From positions 62,001-126,000 of the forward strand of contig CAZQCG010000011.1 in the NCBI GenBank assembly GCA_964592425.1: DNA of 64,000 nt, written 5' to 3'. The DNA comes from Viridilinea sp964592425. Lineage in GTDB: Bacteria > Chloroflexota > Chloroflexia > Chloroflexales > Chloroflexaceae. Each line of letters opens with the position of its first letter. The first letter of the stretch is position 1. Positions 8,264 through 15,817 of the stretch are shown here, piece after piece. Below the pieces are notes generated by a model. It did no database searches. It was not told the origin of the DNA and saw only the letters and a program-made list of their open reading frames with translations. The position numbers and the translations under genes were made by a program.

Positions 8264-8848
8264 GTGGCTGCAACCAGGATCCTCATTGCTGAAGATAACG
8301 ACCTTGTCTCGCTCACCCTTGAGGAGCAACTGAAGGGCCTCGGCTACGATGTCGTCGGCATTGCTCGCTCGGGCGTGGAAGCAGTCAACCTGGCCGCCCG
8401 GCTCAAGCCTGACTTGATCATGATGGACATTCGTATGCCCGAGATGGAGGGTACCGAGGCGGCGGCGCGCATCCGCGACCAGCACCCTGTACCGATCATC
8501 ATGCTTACGGCCTACGCCGACAAAGAGACCGTCAAGAAAGCCGAAGCCGCAGGTGCCCTGGCCTACCTGGTTAAGCCGATCAACGAGAACGAACTACCAC
8601 CGGCGATCAATATCGCCCTGGCCCGTTTCCGCGAGATCCAGGCCCTGCGTAACCAGGTTGATGAACTGGAAGAGTCGCTCGAGGCGCGCAAGCTGATTGA
8701 ACGCGCCAAAGGTATCCTGATGCAGCGCCTCGGCCTGAGTGAGCGCGATGCCTACGAACGCCTGCGCCAGCGCGCCCGTGATAAACGGGCCAAAATGAAG
8801 GATATCGCCCAGGCGATCATTGAAGCCGAAGAATTGCTCGGCTCGTAG
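8264..8848 (+). CDS. Response regulator with ANTAR RNA-binding output domain
   Basis: Two-component regulator of the AmiR/NasT type, whose output domain binds RNA hairpins and prevents transcription termination. The 194-residue protein starts at GTG 8264 after CAGAGGT. Residues 1-120 form a receiver domain with acidic pocket AEDND, phospho-acceptor Asp about 55 in LIMMDIRMPE, the MLTAYAD Thr and the KP Lys near 105. A coiled linker (about 125-140) leads to the ANTAR helices: LIERAKGILMQRLGLSERDA and a final helix ending IAQAIIEAEELLG. No histidine kinase is encoded nearby, so its partner is elsewhere. Its RNA target is unknown. The gltB leader 5 kb away contains a terminator but not an obvious ANTAR double-hexaloop. 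Confidence 0.93.
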   Translation: MAATRILIAEDNDLVSLTLEEQLKGLGYDVVGIARSGVEAVNLAARLKPDLIMMDIRMPEMEGTEAAARIRDQHPVPIIMLTAYADKETVKKAEAAGALAYLVKPINENELPPAINIALARFREIQALRNQVDELEESLEARKLIERAKGILMQRLGLSERDAYERLRQRARDKRAKMKDIAQAIIEAEELLGS

Positions 8849-8940
8849 AGCGATTGCAGCTTCAATAAGGTTTCAGAGGCCAGAGCTCAGGCCGAGCGCA
8901 TCAACCTTGATCTTGATGCACCTTTGCTTGCTGATGGGGC

Positions 8941-8956
8941 AGATTCAGCCGAATCT
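8941..8956. promoter_or_regulatory. Palindrome upstream of the fatty-acid operon promoter
   Basis: AGATTC-AGCC-GAATCT, 6-bp perfect arms, ending 25 bases before the -35 of the yceD promoter. It could be an activator or repressor site or, less likely with such short arms, a weak terminator for the ANTAR gene. Confidence 0.35.
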
Positions 8957-8981
8957 AAAGGTAGAATCACCCTGGTCAGTC

Positions 8982-9010
8982 TTGACAAGATCACCCTGCA
9001 CGCCTATAAT
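8982..9010 (+). promoter_or_regulatory. Perfect-consensus sigma-70 promoter for yceD-rpmF-fabH-fabD
   Basis: TTGACA (8982-8987), a 17-bp spacer and TATAAT (9005-9010). Transcription should start near 9017, about 38 nt before the yceD ATG. Both hexamers match consensus exactly, suggesting strong constitutive expression unless repressed. Confidence 0.9.
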
Positions 9011-9054
9011 GCGGCGCTTGCAATCCTCTGCCGGGACGCCGCTGTACATACACA

Positions 9055-9612
9055 ATGACTAACTTGAAGTTCAATGTCGCACAGTTGCTCCGCGAGGAGA
9101 TGGGCTCCTTTCGCGACTACCAGTTTGCCGAGAGCCAGCTGCCGCTCGATGATCAACTCACCCTGCGTGAGATCAACGGCACAGTGCGCTTTACCCGTAC
9201 AGCGACCGGCGTGTGGGCCAAAGTCAAAGCAATTGGGGTCGTGCGGCTTATCTGTGTGCGCTCACTTGAGGAATTTGATCAGCCGATCAGTTTGGCCTTT
9301 GCCGACCAGTTTCATTCGGTGATCGATATCTTTTCGGGTGGCGGCCTACCAGCACCGATCGAAGAAGATCCCTTTATGCTCGATGAGTTGCACATGGCCG
9401 ATATCGGAGAGACTCTGCGCGAGTATGGCTTGCTTGAACTACCCCTAAACCCGGTGAGCCCGGCCTATCGTGATCAGCCAGTCAACTACACGGTGCAGTC
9501 AGAGGGAATCGAGGATGAAGCCGAATTGGCGAGTAGTGAGGATGGAACGGTAGATATTGAGGCGCTGAAGGTCTGGGCTGAGCGCCACCAACGACGAAAC
9601 GGTAGGAGTTGA
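9055..9612 (+). CDS. yceD: YceD/DUF177 family protein
   Basis: Protein of the DUF177 family, which almost always precedes rpmF; in E. coli and plants homologues are linked to 23S rRNA accumulation. The 185-residue product starts at ATG 9055 with no clear Shine-Dalgarno. The first 25 residues (NVAQLLREEMGSFRDYQF) resemble the usual N-terminal segment. The middle holds the beta-rich core with LRGEIN-like LREINGTVRFTRTATGVWAKVKA and a Cys in VRLICVRSLEEFDQPI, the family signature region. The acidic C-terminal part ends in a charged helix. It is the first gene of the operon, 7 bases before rpmF. Confidence 0.85.
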   Translation: MTNLKFNVAQLLREEMGSFRDYQFAESQLPLDDQLTLREINGTVRFTRTATGVWAKVKAIGVVRLICVRSLEEFDQPISLAFADQFHSVIDIFSGGGLPAPIEEDPFMLDELHMADIGETLREYGLLELPLNPVSPAYRDQPVNYTVQSEGIEDEAELASSEDGTVDIEALKVWAERHQRRNGRS

Positions 9613-9619
9613 ACACATT

Positions 9620-9808
9620 ATGGGTGCATTACCAAAACGTAAAGTCTCGCGTCATCGCCGCGGCAATCGCCGCCAGCATCTTGCACTTACGGCACCAACC
9701 CTGGTGCCCTGCCCGCGCTGCGGCAAATTGATGCGCGCCCACCACACCTGTAAGGCTTGCGGAACCTATAAGGGCCGCCAGGTAATCGAGATGCCTGCGA
9801 GCGAGTAG
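9620..9808 (+). CDS. rpmF: 50S ribosomal protein L32
   Basis: Small subunit-interface protein bL32 of the large ribosomal subunit, 62 residues. The start MGALPKRKVSRHRRGNRR is typical; two Cys pairs, CPRC and CKAC, form the zinc knuckle (the C+ form). A ribosome site (GGTAGGAG) lies just upstream, inside the end of yceD. The usual rpmF-fab gene order is preserved, with fabH following after 105 bases. Confidence 0.97.
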   Translation: MGALPKRKVSRHRRGNRRQHLALTAPTLVPCPRCGKLMRAHHTCKACGTYKGRQVIEMPASE

Positions 9809-9913
9809 CGTCGCCGTATGCGAGCGTTGTGTCGGTTGTGATCTGTCGAGTGGGGGGCGTCCGGTCGCTGCCAAGCGTCCGTCGGCGCCCCTTCGCTTAT
9901 GGGGAGGTCGCTG

Positions 9914-10927
9914 TTGAGCAACCCACGCTATGCGGCAATCACTGGCTGGGGTATGGCGGTACCGAGGCGGGTCGTGAGCAACGCTGAGCTTGCCCAACGG
10001 ATCGATACCTCCGACGAGTGGATCCGTAGCCGTACCGGGATCGTTCAGCGCCATGTTGCTGGCCCCGGTGAGCCAACTTCAGCCCTGGCAGCGGCAGCCG
10101 GGCGTGAAGCCCTGGCACGCTCCGGACTGAGCGCAGAGGCGATCGATACGGTGATCGTGGCGACCTGTACTCCCGACCGGCCCTTCCCTGCAACCGCCTG
10201 TACCGTCCAGCACCTGCTTGGCATCCCACGAGCAGGCGCCTTTGATCTGGTAGCGGCATGCAGTGGCTTCCTCTATGGCCTGGGGGTTGGAACGAGTCTG
10301 ATCAAGAGTGGGGCGAGCCAAAGCTTGCTGCTGATCGCTGCAGATATCTTCACCCACCTGATCGACTGGAATGACCGCAACACGTGCGTGCTCTTCGGCG
10401 ATGGTGCCGGTGCCGTGGTGCTGGAGGCCAGCCCTGAGCCGTTGGGGTTGCTTGCCGCGAACCTGGGCTCCTGGGGTGAGGGCGAGAAGTTGATGGCGGT
10501 TGATGCCGGTGGTACCCGCTTGCCCTTGACGCCTGAGTTGCTGGGTGAGGGGCGCCAGTATGTCACGATGAATGGGCGCGAGATCTTCCGGCACGCCGTG
10601 CGTGGGATGTGTGAATCATCGGAGCAGGCACTGAGCGAAGCGGGCGTACGCGCGGATGAGGTGCGCCTGGTGGTACCGCACCAGGCCAACCTGCGCATTA
10701 TCGAAGCGGTCGCACGCCGCTTAGGCTTCCCGATGGAGCAGGTCTTTGTTAACCTTGATCGCTATGGCAACACCTCGGCGGCCTCGGTGCCAATTGCCCT
10801 CTATGAGGCTGCCGAGCATGGTCGCCTGGGTGCTGGTGATCTGGCGCTGCTTACCGCATTTGGCGGTGGGCTGACCTGGGGCTCAGCGGTAGTACGCTGG
10901 GGTCGGCCCAAGAGGACACACACATGA
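9914..10927 (+). CDS. fabH: Beta-ketoacyl-ACP synthase III
   Basis: Condenses acetyl-CoA (or a branched primer) with malonyl-ACP, the first elongation step of fatty-acid synthesis. I place the start at TTG 9914, five bases after GGGGAGGT; an in-frame ATG at 9899 sits upstream of that ribosome site and is less likely. This gives 337 residues. The catalytic triad is visible: Cys near 116 in LVAACSGFLYG, His in VVPHQANLRI, and Asn in YGNTSAASVP. The upstream gap (9809-9913) holds a GC-rich hairpin (GGGGCG 9854-9859 with CGCCCC 9886-9891) that might act as a partial terminator after rpmF. The 3' end overlaps fabD by four bases. Confidence 0.95.
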   Translation: MSNPRYAAITGWGMAVPRRVVSNAELAQRIDTSDEWIRSRTGIVQRHVAGPGEPTSALAAAAGREALARSGLSAEAIDTVIVATCTPDRPFPATACTVQHLLGIPRAGAFDLVAACSGFLYGLGVGTSLIKSGASQSLLLIAADIFTHLIDWNDRNTCVLFGDGAGAVVLEASPEPLGLLAANLGSWGEGEKLMAVDAGGTRLPLTPELLGEGRQYVTMNGREIFRHAVRGMCESSEQALSEAGVRADEVRLVVPHQANLRIIEAVARRLGFPMEQVFVNLDRYGNTSAASVPIALYEAAEHGRLGAGDLALLTAFGGGLTWGSAVVRWGRPKRTHT

Positions 10928-11880
10928 CAACTGCATGGATCTTTCCGGGGCAGGGTTCGCAGTCGGTGGGTATGGGCCGTGATCTCTACAATCGCTCGGT
11001 GGCGGCGCGGGCGGTCTTTGAAGAGGCTGATGCGGCACTAGGCATTCCGCTGACACGGCTCTGTTTTGAGGGTCCGGAGATCGAACTGACCGCGACAGAG
11101 AATGCGCAGCCAGCCCTGTTGACAGTAAGCACGGCTTTGCTGCGCGCCTTTGAGGAGGCCCGTGGAGGCGTATTGCCCCCACCGATTGCCGTGGCTGGTC
11201 ATAGCCTCGGCGAATACTCGGCAATGGTGGCCGGGGGGGCGCTAGACTTTACGACGGCGGTGTGCCTGGTACGACGGCGCGGCGAATTGATGGCCGAGGC
11301 CAAAGAAGGCAGCATGGCTGCTGTGATCGGGCTGGACGAAGCGTCACTCGATGGGGTCTGCCGCGAGGTCAGTGAGGCTCTTTCGGCACACCCTGAGACG
11401 ATCAGCACTGTGGTGGTAGCAAACTACAACGCTCCGGATCAATTGGTGATCAGCGGTAGTAAATTGGCCGTTGAACATGCCGCGCAGTTGGCCAGAGCGC
11501 GGGGTGCCAAGCGCGTATTGCCGCTCAAGGTCAGTGCGGCCTTTCACTCACCGCTGATGATGCATGCGGCTGAGGGTATGGCCCGGGCAATTGAGGCAGT
11601 GCGGGTGGCCAATCTGCACATACCGCTGATTGCCAATGTGACTGCCGAACCCCTGATGAGTGCCGACGATGTGCGGCGAGAGGCAGTGGCCCAGGTAGTG
11701 GCACCGGTTCGCTGGATCGCCTCAGTACAACGCATGGCCCAGAGTGGGGTCTCGGCCTTTCTCGAACTTGGCCCGGGCAAGGTATTGACCGGCATGATCC
11801 GGCGTATTGCACCGCATACACGCCTGCTCAACATCAGCAACGCCGACGATGTGCAGGCATTGAGTGAGGAGCAGCTTTAG
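10924..11880 (+). CDS. fabD: Malonyl-CoA:ACP transacylase
   Basis: Moves malonyl from CoA to acyl carrier protein, supplying extender units to FabH and the elongating synthases. The 318-residue protein starts at ATG 10924 in an ATGA overlap with the fabH stop, indicating coupled translation. It opens with the typical WIFPGQGSQSVGMG; the active-site Ser is in VAGHSLGEYSAMV, and VSAAFHSPLM carries the catalytic His. It is the last gene of the operon here: acpP, fabG and fabF do not follow, and two strong hairpins end the transcript. Confidence 0.96.
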   Translation: MTTAWIFPGQGSQSVGMGRDLYNRSVAARAVFEEADAALGIPLTRLCFEGPEIELTATENAQPALLTVSTALLRAFEEARGGVLPPPIAVAGHSLGEYSAMVAGGALDFTTAVCLVRRRGELMAEAKEGSMAAVIGLDEASLDGVCREVSEALSAHPETISTVVVANYNAPDQLVISGSKLAVEHAAQLARARGAKRVLPLKVSAAFHSPLMMHAAEGMARAIEAVRVANLHIPLIANVTAEPLMSADDVRREAVAQVVAPVRWIASVQRMAQSGVSAFLELGPGKVLTGMIRRIAPHTRLLNISNADDVQALSEEQL

Positions 11881-11887
11881 AAAGGGC

Positions 11888-11932
11888 GTAGGCGGGGTGT
11901 CGCAGCGTACGCTGCGACGCCCCTTCGCCTAC
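11888..11932 (+). terminator. Long terminator-like hairpin after fabD
   Basis: A stem starting GTAGGCGGGG and closing at CGCCTAC, with a perfect core GTCGCAGCG/CGCTGCGAC around a TA-centred loop. It begins 8 bases after the fabD stop. There is no T-run, so it may act with Rho or as an mRNA-stabilising structure. Confidence 0.6.
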
Positions 11933-11951
11933 CCGTGCGGGAAATGGCAAA

Positions 11952-11974
11952 GGCCGGAGAGTTGATCTCCGGCC
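11952..11974 (+). terminator. Second terminator-like hairpin after fabD
   Basis: Perfect 9-bp stem GGCCGGAGA/TCTCCGGCC with loop GTTGA. It lacks a T-run like its partner 20 bases upstream; together they form a tandem end-of-operon structure. Confidence 0.5.
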
Positions 11975-12732
11975 CTGCACTGAATGAGGAAGGCGAAGGA
12001 TGTGCCGAACGTGAAGGCTCAGAAAGGTTCCGACGTGCGAGCAACGACTTGATCAGGTTCCAGGGGCAATTGCCCACTAGAATGCCGCAGTTACGTGCAG
12101 GTCCCCGTAGGTTCCGACGTGTGTGCAGTCCCTTACCAGTGTCCTATGTGTGCTTTCGTCCCCTTCTGGTTTCCTCGATCCTGATCTGCGCGAGAAACAA
12201 CCGCCTCAAGGGGAGGGCAAGGCCTTCGAGCAGATGAACGCAGCCTACTCATCTTCGGGCGAACCCTGAGCCGCTCGGCCTGCGGTCGGTGCATGTGTGG
12301 CCCCGTCCGGGTTAGCTGTTGCTGTCGGGTATGGCTCAGTCAAAGCGTGCGCTACGTCTCTTGCGTCCCACGCGGTGAGCTTTGCTTTCAGAGTCAACCA
12401 TCTCGTCTCGCAGAGCATCCAACCGCTACATCAGCGGTCTGGCGCTTGTCTGTCAGGCTCCCTGGGCAGCAAAAGGGCCTGCCTCATTTCTCCTGACTTA
12501 CGCCACGCCCCAATTCGGGAAACTTCCCTTTACAGTGAAGGCGAGGCGCTTGCCGTATGGCTGCGCATGTTCGGCTGTTCATGTGCCCTGGTCTCTCGTC
12601 GGCCCCTTGAGGCTTCAAGCAAATAATAGCATTCCAATAACCTAATTGCAAGACTTCTATCGTCCATTAACGATAATAGAGCTATGGAAGATGGCCAGAC
12701 GGCGATACTATGCACTTTTAGGCGCAAAGAAT
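11975..12732. other. Gene-poor intergenic stretch with repeats and a possible gene remnant
   Basis: No open frame here looks like a real gene: the longest readings have shadow-like composition and no family resemblance. Visible features are a 13-base direct repeat AGGTTCCGACGTG at 12025-12037 and 12109-12121, a palindrome TATCGT-n6-ACGATA at 12658-12675, and a short frame at 12162-12269 (plus strand) resembling helices III-IV of a J-domain. The base composition of 12630-12730 is more AT-rich than the flanks. Confidence 0.5.
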
Positions 12733-12750
12733 CACCCCAGAGATGGGGTG
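12733..12750 (-). terminator. Terminator downstream of the CrtI-family gene
   Basis: Perfect 7-bp stem CACCCCA/TGGGGTG with loop of four, followed on the minus strand by ATTCTTT. It lies about 70 bases after the desaturase stop and would end the AAA-CpaF-CrtI transcript. Confidence 0.6.
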
Positions 12751-12820
12751 TATGTGTAAAGGGTTTCGTGTTTTGGTAGTGGGGTATAGCAGTATAACTG
12801 CGACACACCTCCTACGCCTA

Positions 12821-14302
12821 TCATAAGAGGTCGGCCAGGACACGCTCGGTGACGGCACGCCCGGAGAGCAGCACAAGGGGGATGCCACCACCAGGGTGGG
12901 TGCCACCACCGACAAAGTAGAGGTTGCGTAGCTCGCGGGCACGCAGGGGTGGGCGCAGGAAGGCTGAAAAAGGGTTGTTGGAAGCAAGGCCGTAGATTGC
13001 ACCACCGGCAGCGTTGTAACGTGCCTCAAGCGTGGCGGGGCTCCAGATCTGCTCGTAGCTGATCTGCTGGCCCAAATTGGTCATGCCCATCCGTTCGAGC
13101 TTGGCGATTACCAGATCGCGGTACGCGCCCGCCTCGCGCTCCCAGTTGATGCGCGGAGTGAGAGATGGGGCGTTGACCAGGACAAAGAGGTTCATGTGGC
13201 CGGGTGGAGCGTGATCTGGGTCGCTCAGGCAGGTGGCCGCAACATAGATGGTTGGATCAACCGCCGGTACGCTGTGGTCAAAGATAGCCGCGAACTCACG
13301 AGGGTAGTCGGCACTGAAAAAGATGTTGTGGTGCGCGAGTTGTGGGTAGATCTGCTTGACGCCGAGGAAGAGCACGAAGCCACTACACGATGGCTCAAGG
13401 CGGGCCAGATGGGTCGCCATGGTGGTATGGCTGGGTAGCAACGCACGATAGGCGTAACGCGGGTCAGCGTTGATGATCACCTGGTTGGCACGCACCTCTT
13501 CGCCATCGGCGAGACGTACACCGCAGGCTGCGCCATCCCGTTCGATCACGCGAGCCACCGGCGTACCGAGACGCAGCGTGACACCCAATTCGGTAGCCAG
13601 GCGTTCGAGCGCCTGGGCCAGGCTATACATACCGCCACGTACATACCAGCCACCTTCGGCCAGTTCGATGTAGGCGATCACGTTGAAGGTAGCTGGCGAA
13701 CGGTAGGGTGACGATCCGTTATAGGTAGCGTAGCGGTTGAAGATCTGGCGCAGGTAGGGGCTATGAAAGAAGGAGCGCACAGCAGCGTCCACACTGCGCA
13801 GGGCATCAATACGCGGGCCATCACGCAACAGACGTGGCGTGATCAACTCGCGCAGGCCATCGAAGGGTTTGAGCAAAAAGACGTCGGCAACGGCATCGTA
13901 GATCCGGGCAGTGTGGGCAAGGAAGCGAAAGAAGTTCGGTACATCGGCAGGGCTAAGCCGCTCAATCGCCTGGATGAGACGGGGCAATTGCTGCCAGGCA
14001 TCGAAGGTGGTGCCATCGGGCCAATGGTAGCGGCAGATCGGCTCAATCGCCACAAGCTCGAGGTAGTCCTCCATCCGACGCCCGGCAGCCGCAAACAGAT
14101 CGGCAATCACCCAGGGCATAGTGAGTAAGGAGGGGCCTGTATCGAAGCGAAAGCCCTGCTCGGCGACCAGGTTGAGCTTGCCGCCGAGGCGCTGGTTCTG
14201 CTCGATCAGGGTGACCTGACGACCGTGGGCAGCCAGACGAACTGCGGCGGCGAGCCCACCAAGCCCGCCGCCGACAATGATCACCGAAGCTGGAGGACGC
14301 AT
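12821..14302 (-). CDS. crtI: CrtI-family carotenoid desaturase/oxidase
   Basis: FAD-dependent membrane-associated enzyme that desaturates (or oxidises) carotenoid backbones. The 493-residue protein opens with the dinucleotide-binding VIIVGGGLGGLAAAVRLA, then LIEQNQRLGGKLNL and RFDTGPSLLTMPW, all typical of the CrtI/CrtN/CrtD/CrtO group. The C-terminal signature is LYFVGGGTHPGGGIPLVLLS. Length fits phytoene desaturase, but family members with different substrates (diapophytoene, methoxyneurosporene, terminal oxidation) share these motifs, so the exact reaction is open. It is 18 bases downstream of the CpaF-type gene on the same strand, an unusual partner. No crtB or other carotenoid gene is in the window. 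Confidence 0.85.
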   Translation of the reverse strand: MRPPASVIIVGGGLGGLAAAVRLAAHGRQVTLIEQNQRLGGKLNLVAEQGFRFDTGPSLLTMPWVIADLFAAAGRRMEDYLELVAIEPICRYHWPDGTTFDAWQQLPRLIQAIERLSPADVPNFFRFLAHTARIYDAVADVFLLKPFDGLRELITPRLLRDGPRIDALRSVDAAVRSFFHSPYLRQIFNRYATYNGSSPYRSPATFNVIAYIELAEGGWYVRGGMYSLAQALERLATELGVTLRLGTPVARVIERDGAACGVRLADGEEVRANQVIINADPRYAYRALLPSHTTMATHLARLEPSCSGFVLFLGVKQIYPQLAHHNIFFSADYPREFAAIFDHSVPAVDPTIYVAATCLSDPDHAPPGHMNLFVLVNAPSLTPRINWEREAGAYRDLVIAKLERMGMTNLGQQISYEQIWSPATLEARYNAAGGAIYGLASNNPFSAFLRPPLRARELRNLYFVGGGTHPGGGIPLVLLSGRAVTERVLADLL

Positions 14303-14320
14303 AACAACATTCGTAAGTAT

Positions 14321-15796
14321 CTACCAGTTGCGTTTCTGGCCAGGGATTTGGGCACCGAAGATGCTCGGGGGCAGCTTGAAGCCATGGGCTTCGAGGCGCG
14401 GGGTGAACTTGGGCCGCACACCAGTGGGGCGCAGCTCGCAGTTGATCTTGCCCTCAGGGCTCTTACCCAGAATATCGAGCTTGAAGATATCCTGTAGCAC
14501 AACCGTTTCGCCCTCCATACCCTGGACTTCGGTGATGTAAGAAACCTTACGCTGACCATCGTCGAGACGGCTCTGCTGAACGATAATGTCGATGGCCGAG
14601 GCAATCTGTTCACGGATGACCTTGAGCGGCAGATCCATGCCAGCCATCATCGACATGGTCTCCATACGAGCGAGGGCATCACGAGGGGAGTTGGCGTGCA
14701 GGGTGGTAAGTGAGCCGTCGTGACCGGTATTCATTGCCTGGAGCATATCAAGGGTCTCGCCACCACGGCACTCACCAATGACCACCCGCTCAGGGCGCAT
14801 ACGCAGCGAGTTGATCACCAGGTCGCGAATCTGCACGCGCCCGCTGCCATCAACCTCAGCTGGTTTGGCCTCAAGGCGTACCACATGATCCTGGGCCAGC
14901 TGGAGCTCGGCGCTATCCTCGATTGTGACGATACGCTCGTCCTCGGGGATGAAATTGGAGAGCACGTTGAGCAACGTAGTTTTACCGGAGCCAGTACCGC
15001 CAGCAACGACGATATTGAGGCGTGAAACGACACAGGCGCGTAGAAACTCGGCCATCTCAGGGGTCAGTGAGCCGAAGCGCACTAGATCATCAACTTTGAG
15101 CTTATTCTTGGAGAACTTACGGATTGTGATCGTCGAACCATCAATGGCGCAAGGGGCAATGATAGCATTGACACGCGAGCCATCAGGCAAGCGGGCATCA
15201 ACCATCGGCCATTTGCGATCGATCCGTCGTCCAAGGGGGCGGATAATGCGATCGATTACCTTCATCACATGCTCATCGCTGGCAAAGCGGATATCAGTCA
15301 GGCGTAGCTTGCCTTTTGACTCGATATAGACCCGCTGTGGCCCGTTAACCATCACCTCAGAGATATTATCGTCGTTGAGGAGTTGCTGAATGGGACCAAA
15401 GCCCATCAACTCATCGCAGACCATGCCAAAGAGTTGTTTGACCTGGTCGCTGGTGAGGTTTATCCCCGACTGCTGGTAGACACGGGCAAAACGCTCTTGC
15501 AGGAGCCGCTCAGTCTCAGCGGAACGTTTAAGCTCATTCTGGTTACCGAGAGAGGCCTGGATGCGATCAACACACCAGAGCGAGAGCTCGATCATGCGTT
15601 GAGCATCGATCACCTGCATAACATTATCGGCAACAACGCCAGCGGCAGGAGCTTGCGGCTCGGTCGGGGGGGGGGCGGAGATCTGGGGTAAGGAGGTGAT
15701 CGGTTGCGGCGGAGCCGGGGTTGCGGTCGAAGCCGCAGCCGTTGCTGGCTCGCTGGCAGGGTTGCCGCCGCCACCGAGACGTTTTAGGAGAGACAT
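14321..15796 (-). CDS. cpaF: CpaF/TadA-type secretion ATPase
   Basis: Cytoplasmic hexameric ATPase of the type II/IV secretion superfamily; CpaF members drive Tad/Flp pilus assembly or, in some bacteria, other surface machines. The 491-residue protein has a Pro/Ala-rich N-terminus (to about 65), an N-terminal domain with ELMGFGPIQQLLNDDNISEVMVNGP, then Walker A VAGGTGSGKTTLLNVL, the Asp box RIVTIEDSAELQL, Walker B VVIGECRGGETLDMLQA and the His box GHDGSLTTLHANSP. All motifs are intact. No TadB, TadC, pilin or prepilin peptidase gene is adjacent; instead an AAA ATPase precedes it and a carotenoid enzyme follows. The machine it powers is not evident. Confidence 0.92.
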   Translation of the reverse strand: MSLLKRLGGGGNPASEPATAAASTATPAPPQPITSLPQISAPPPTEPQAPAAGVVADNVMQVIDAQRMIELSLWCVDRIQASLGNQNELKRSAETERLLQERFARVYQQSGINLTSDQVKQLFGMVCDELMGFGPIQQLLNDDNISEVMVNGPQRVYIESKGKLRLTDIRFASDEHVMKVIDRIIRPLGRRIDRKWPMVDARLPDGSRVNAIIAPCAIDGSTITIRKFSKNKLKVDDLVRFGSLTPEMAEFLRACVVSRLNIVVAGGTGSGKTTLLNVLSNFIPEDERIVTIEDSAELQLAQDHVVRLEAKPAEVDGSGRVQIRDLVINSLRMRPERVVIGECRGGETLDMLQAMNTGHDGSLTTLHANSPRDALARMETMSMMAGMDLPLKVIREQIASAIDIIVQQSRLDDGQRKVSYITEVQGMEGETVVLQDIFKLDILGKSPEGKINCELRPTGVRPKFTPRLEAHGFKLPPSIFGAQIPGQKRNW

Positions 15797-15817
15797 AAGC
15801 GATCCTCCATCACGGCA

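Noticed and set aside
12297..12626. 109-codon frame in the fabD-crtI gap
   Set aside because: No ribosome site, no recognisable family and shadow-like composition; also no inverted-repeat ends to support an insertion sequence.
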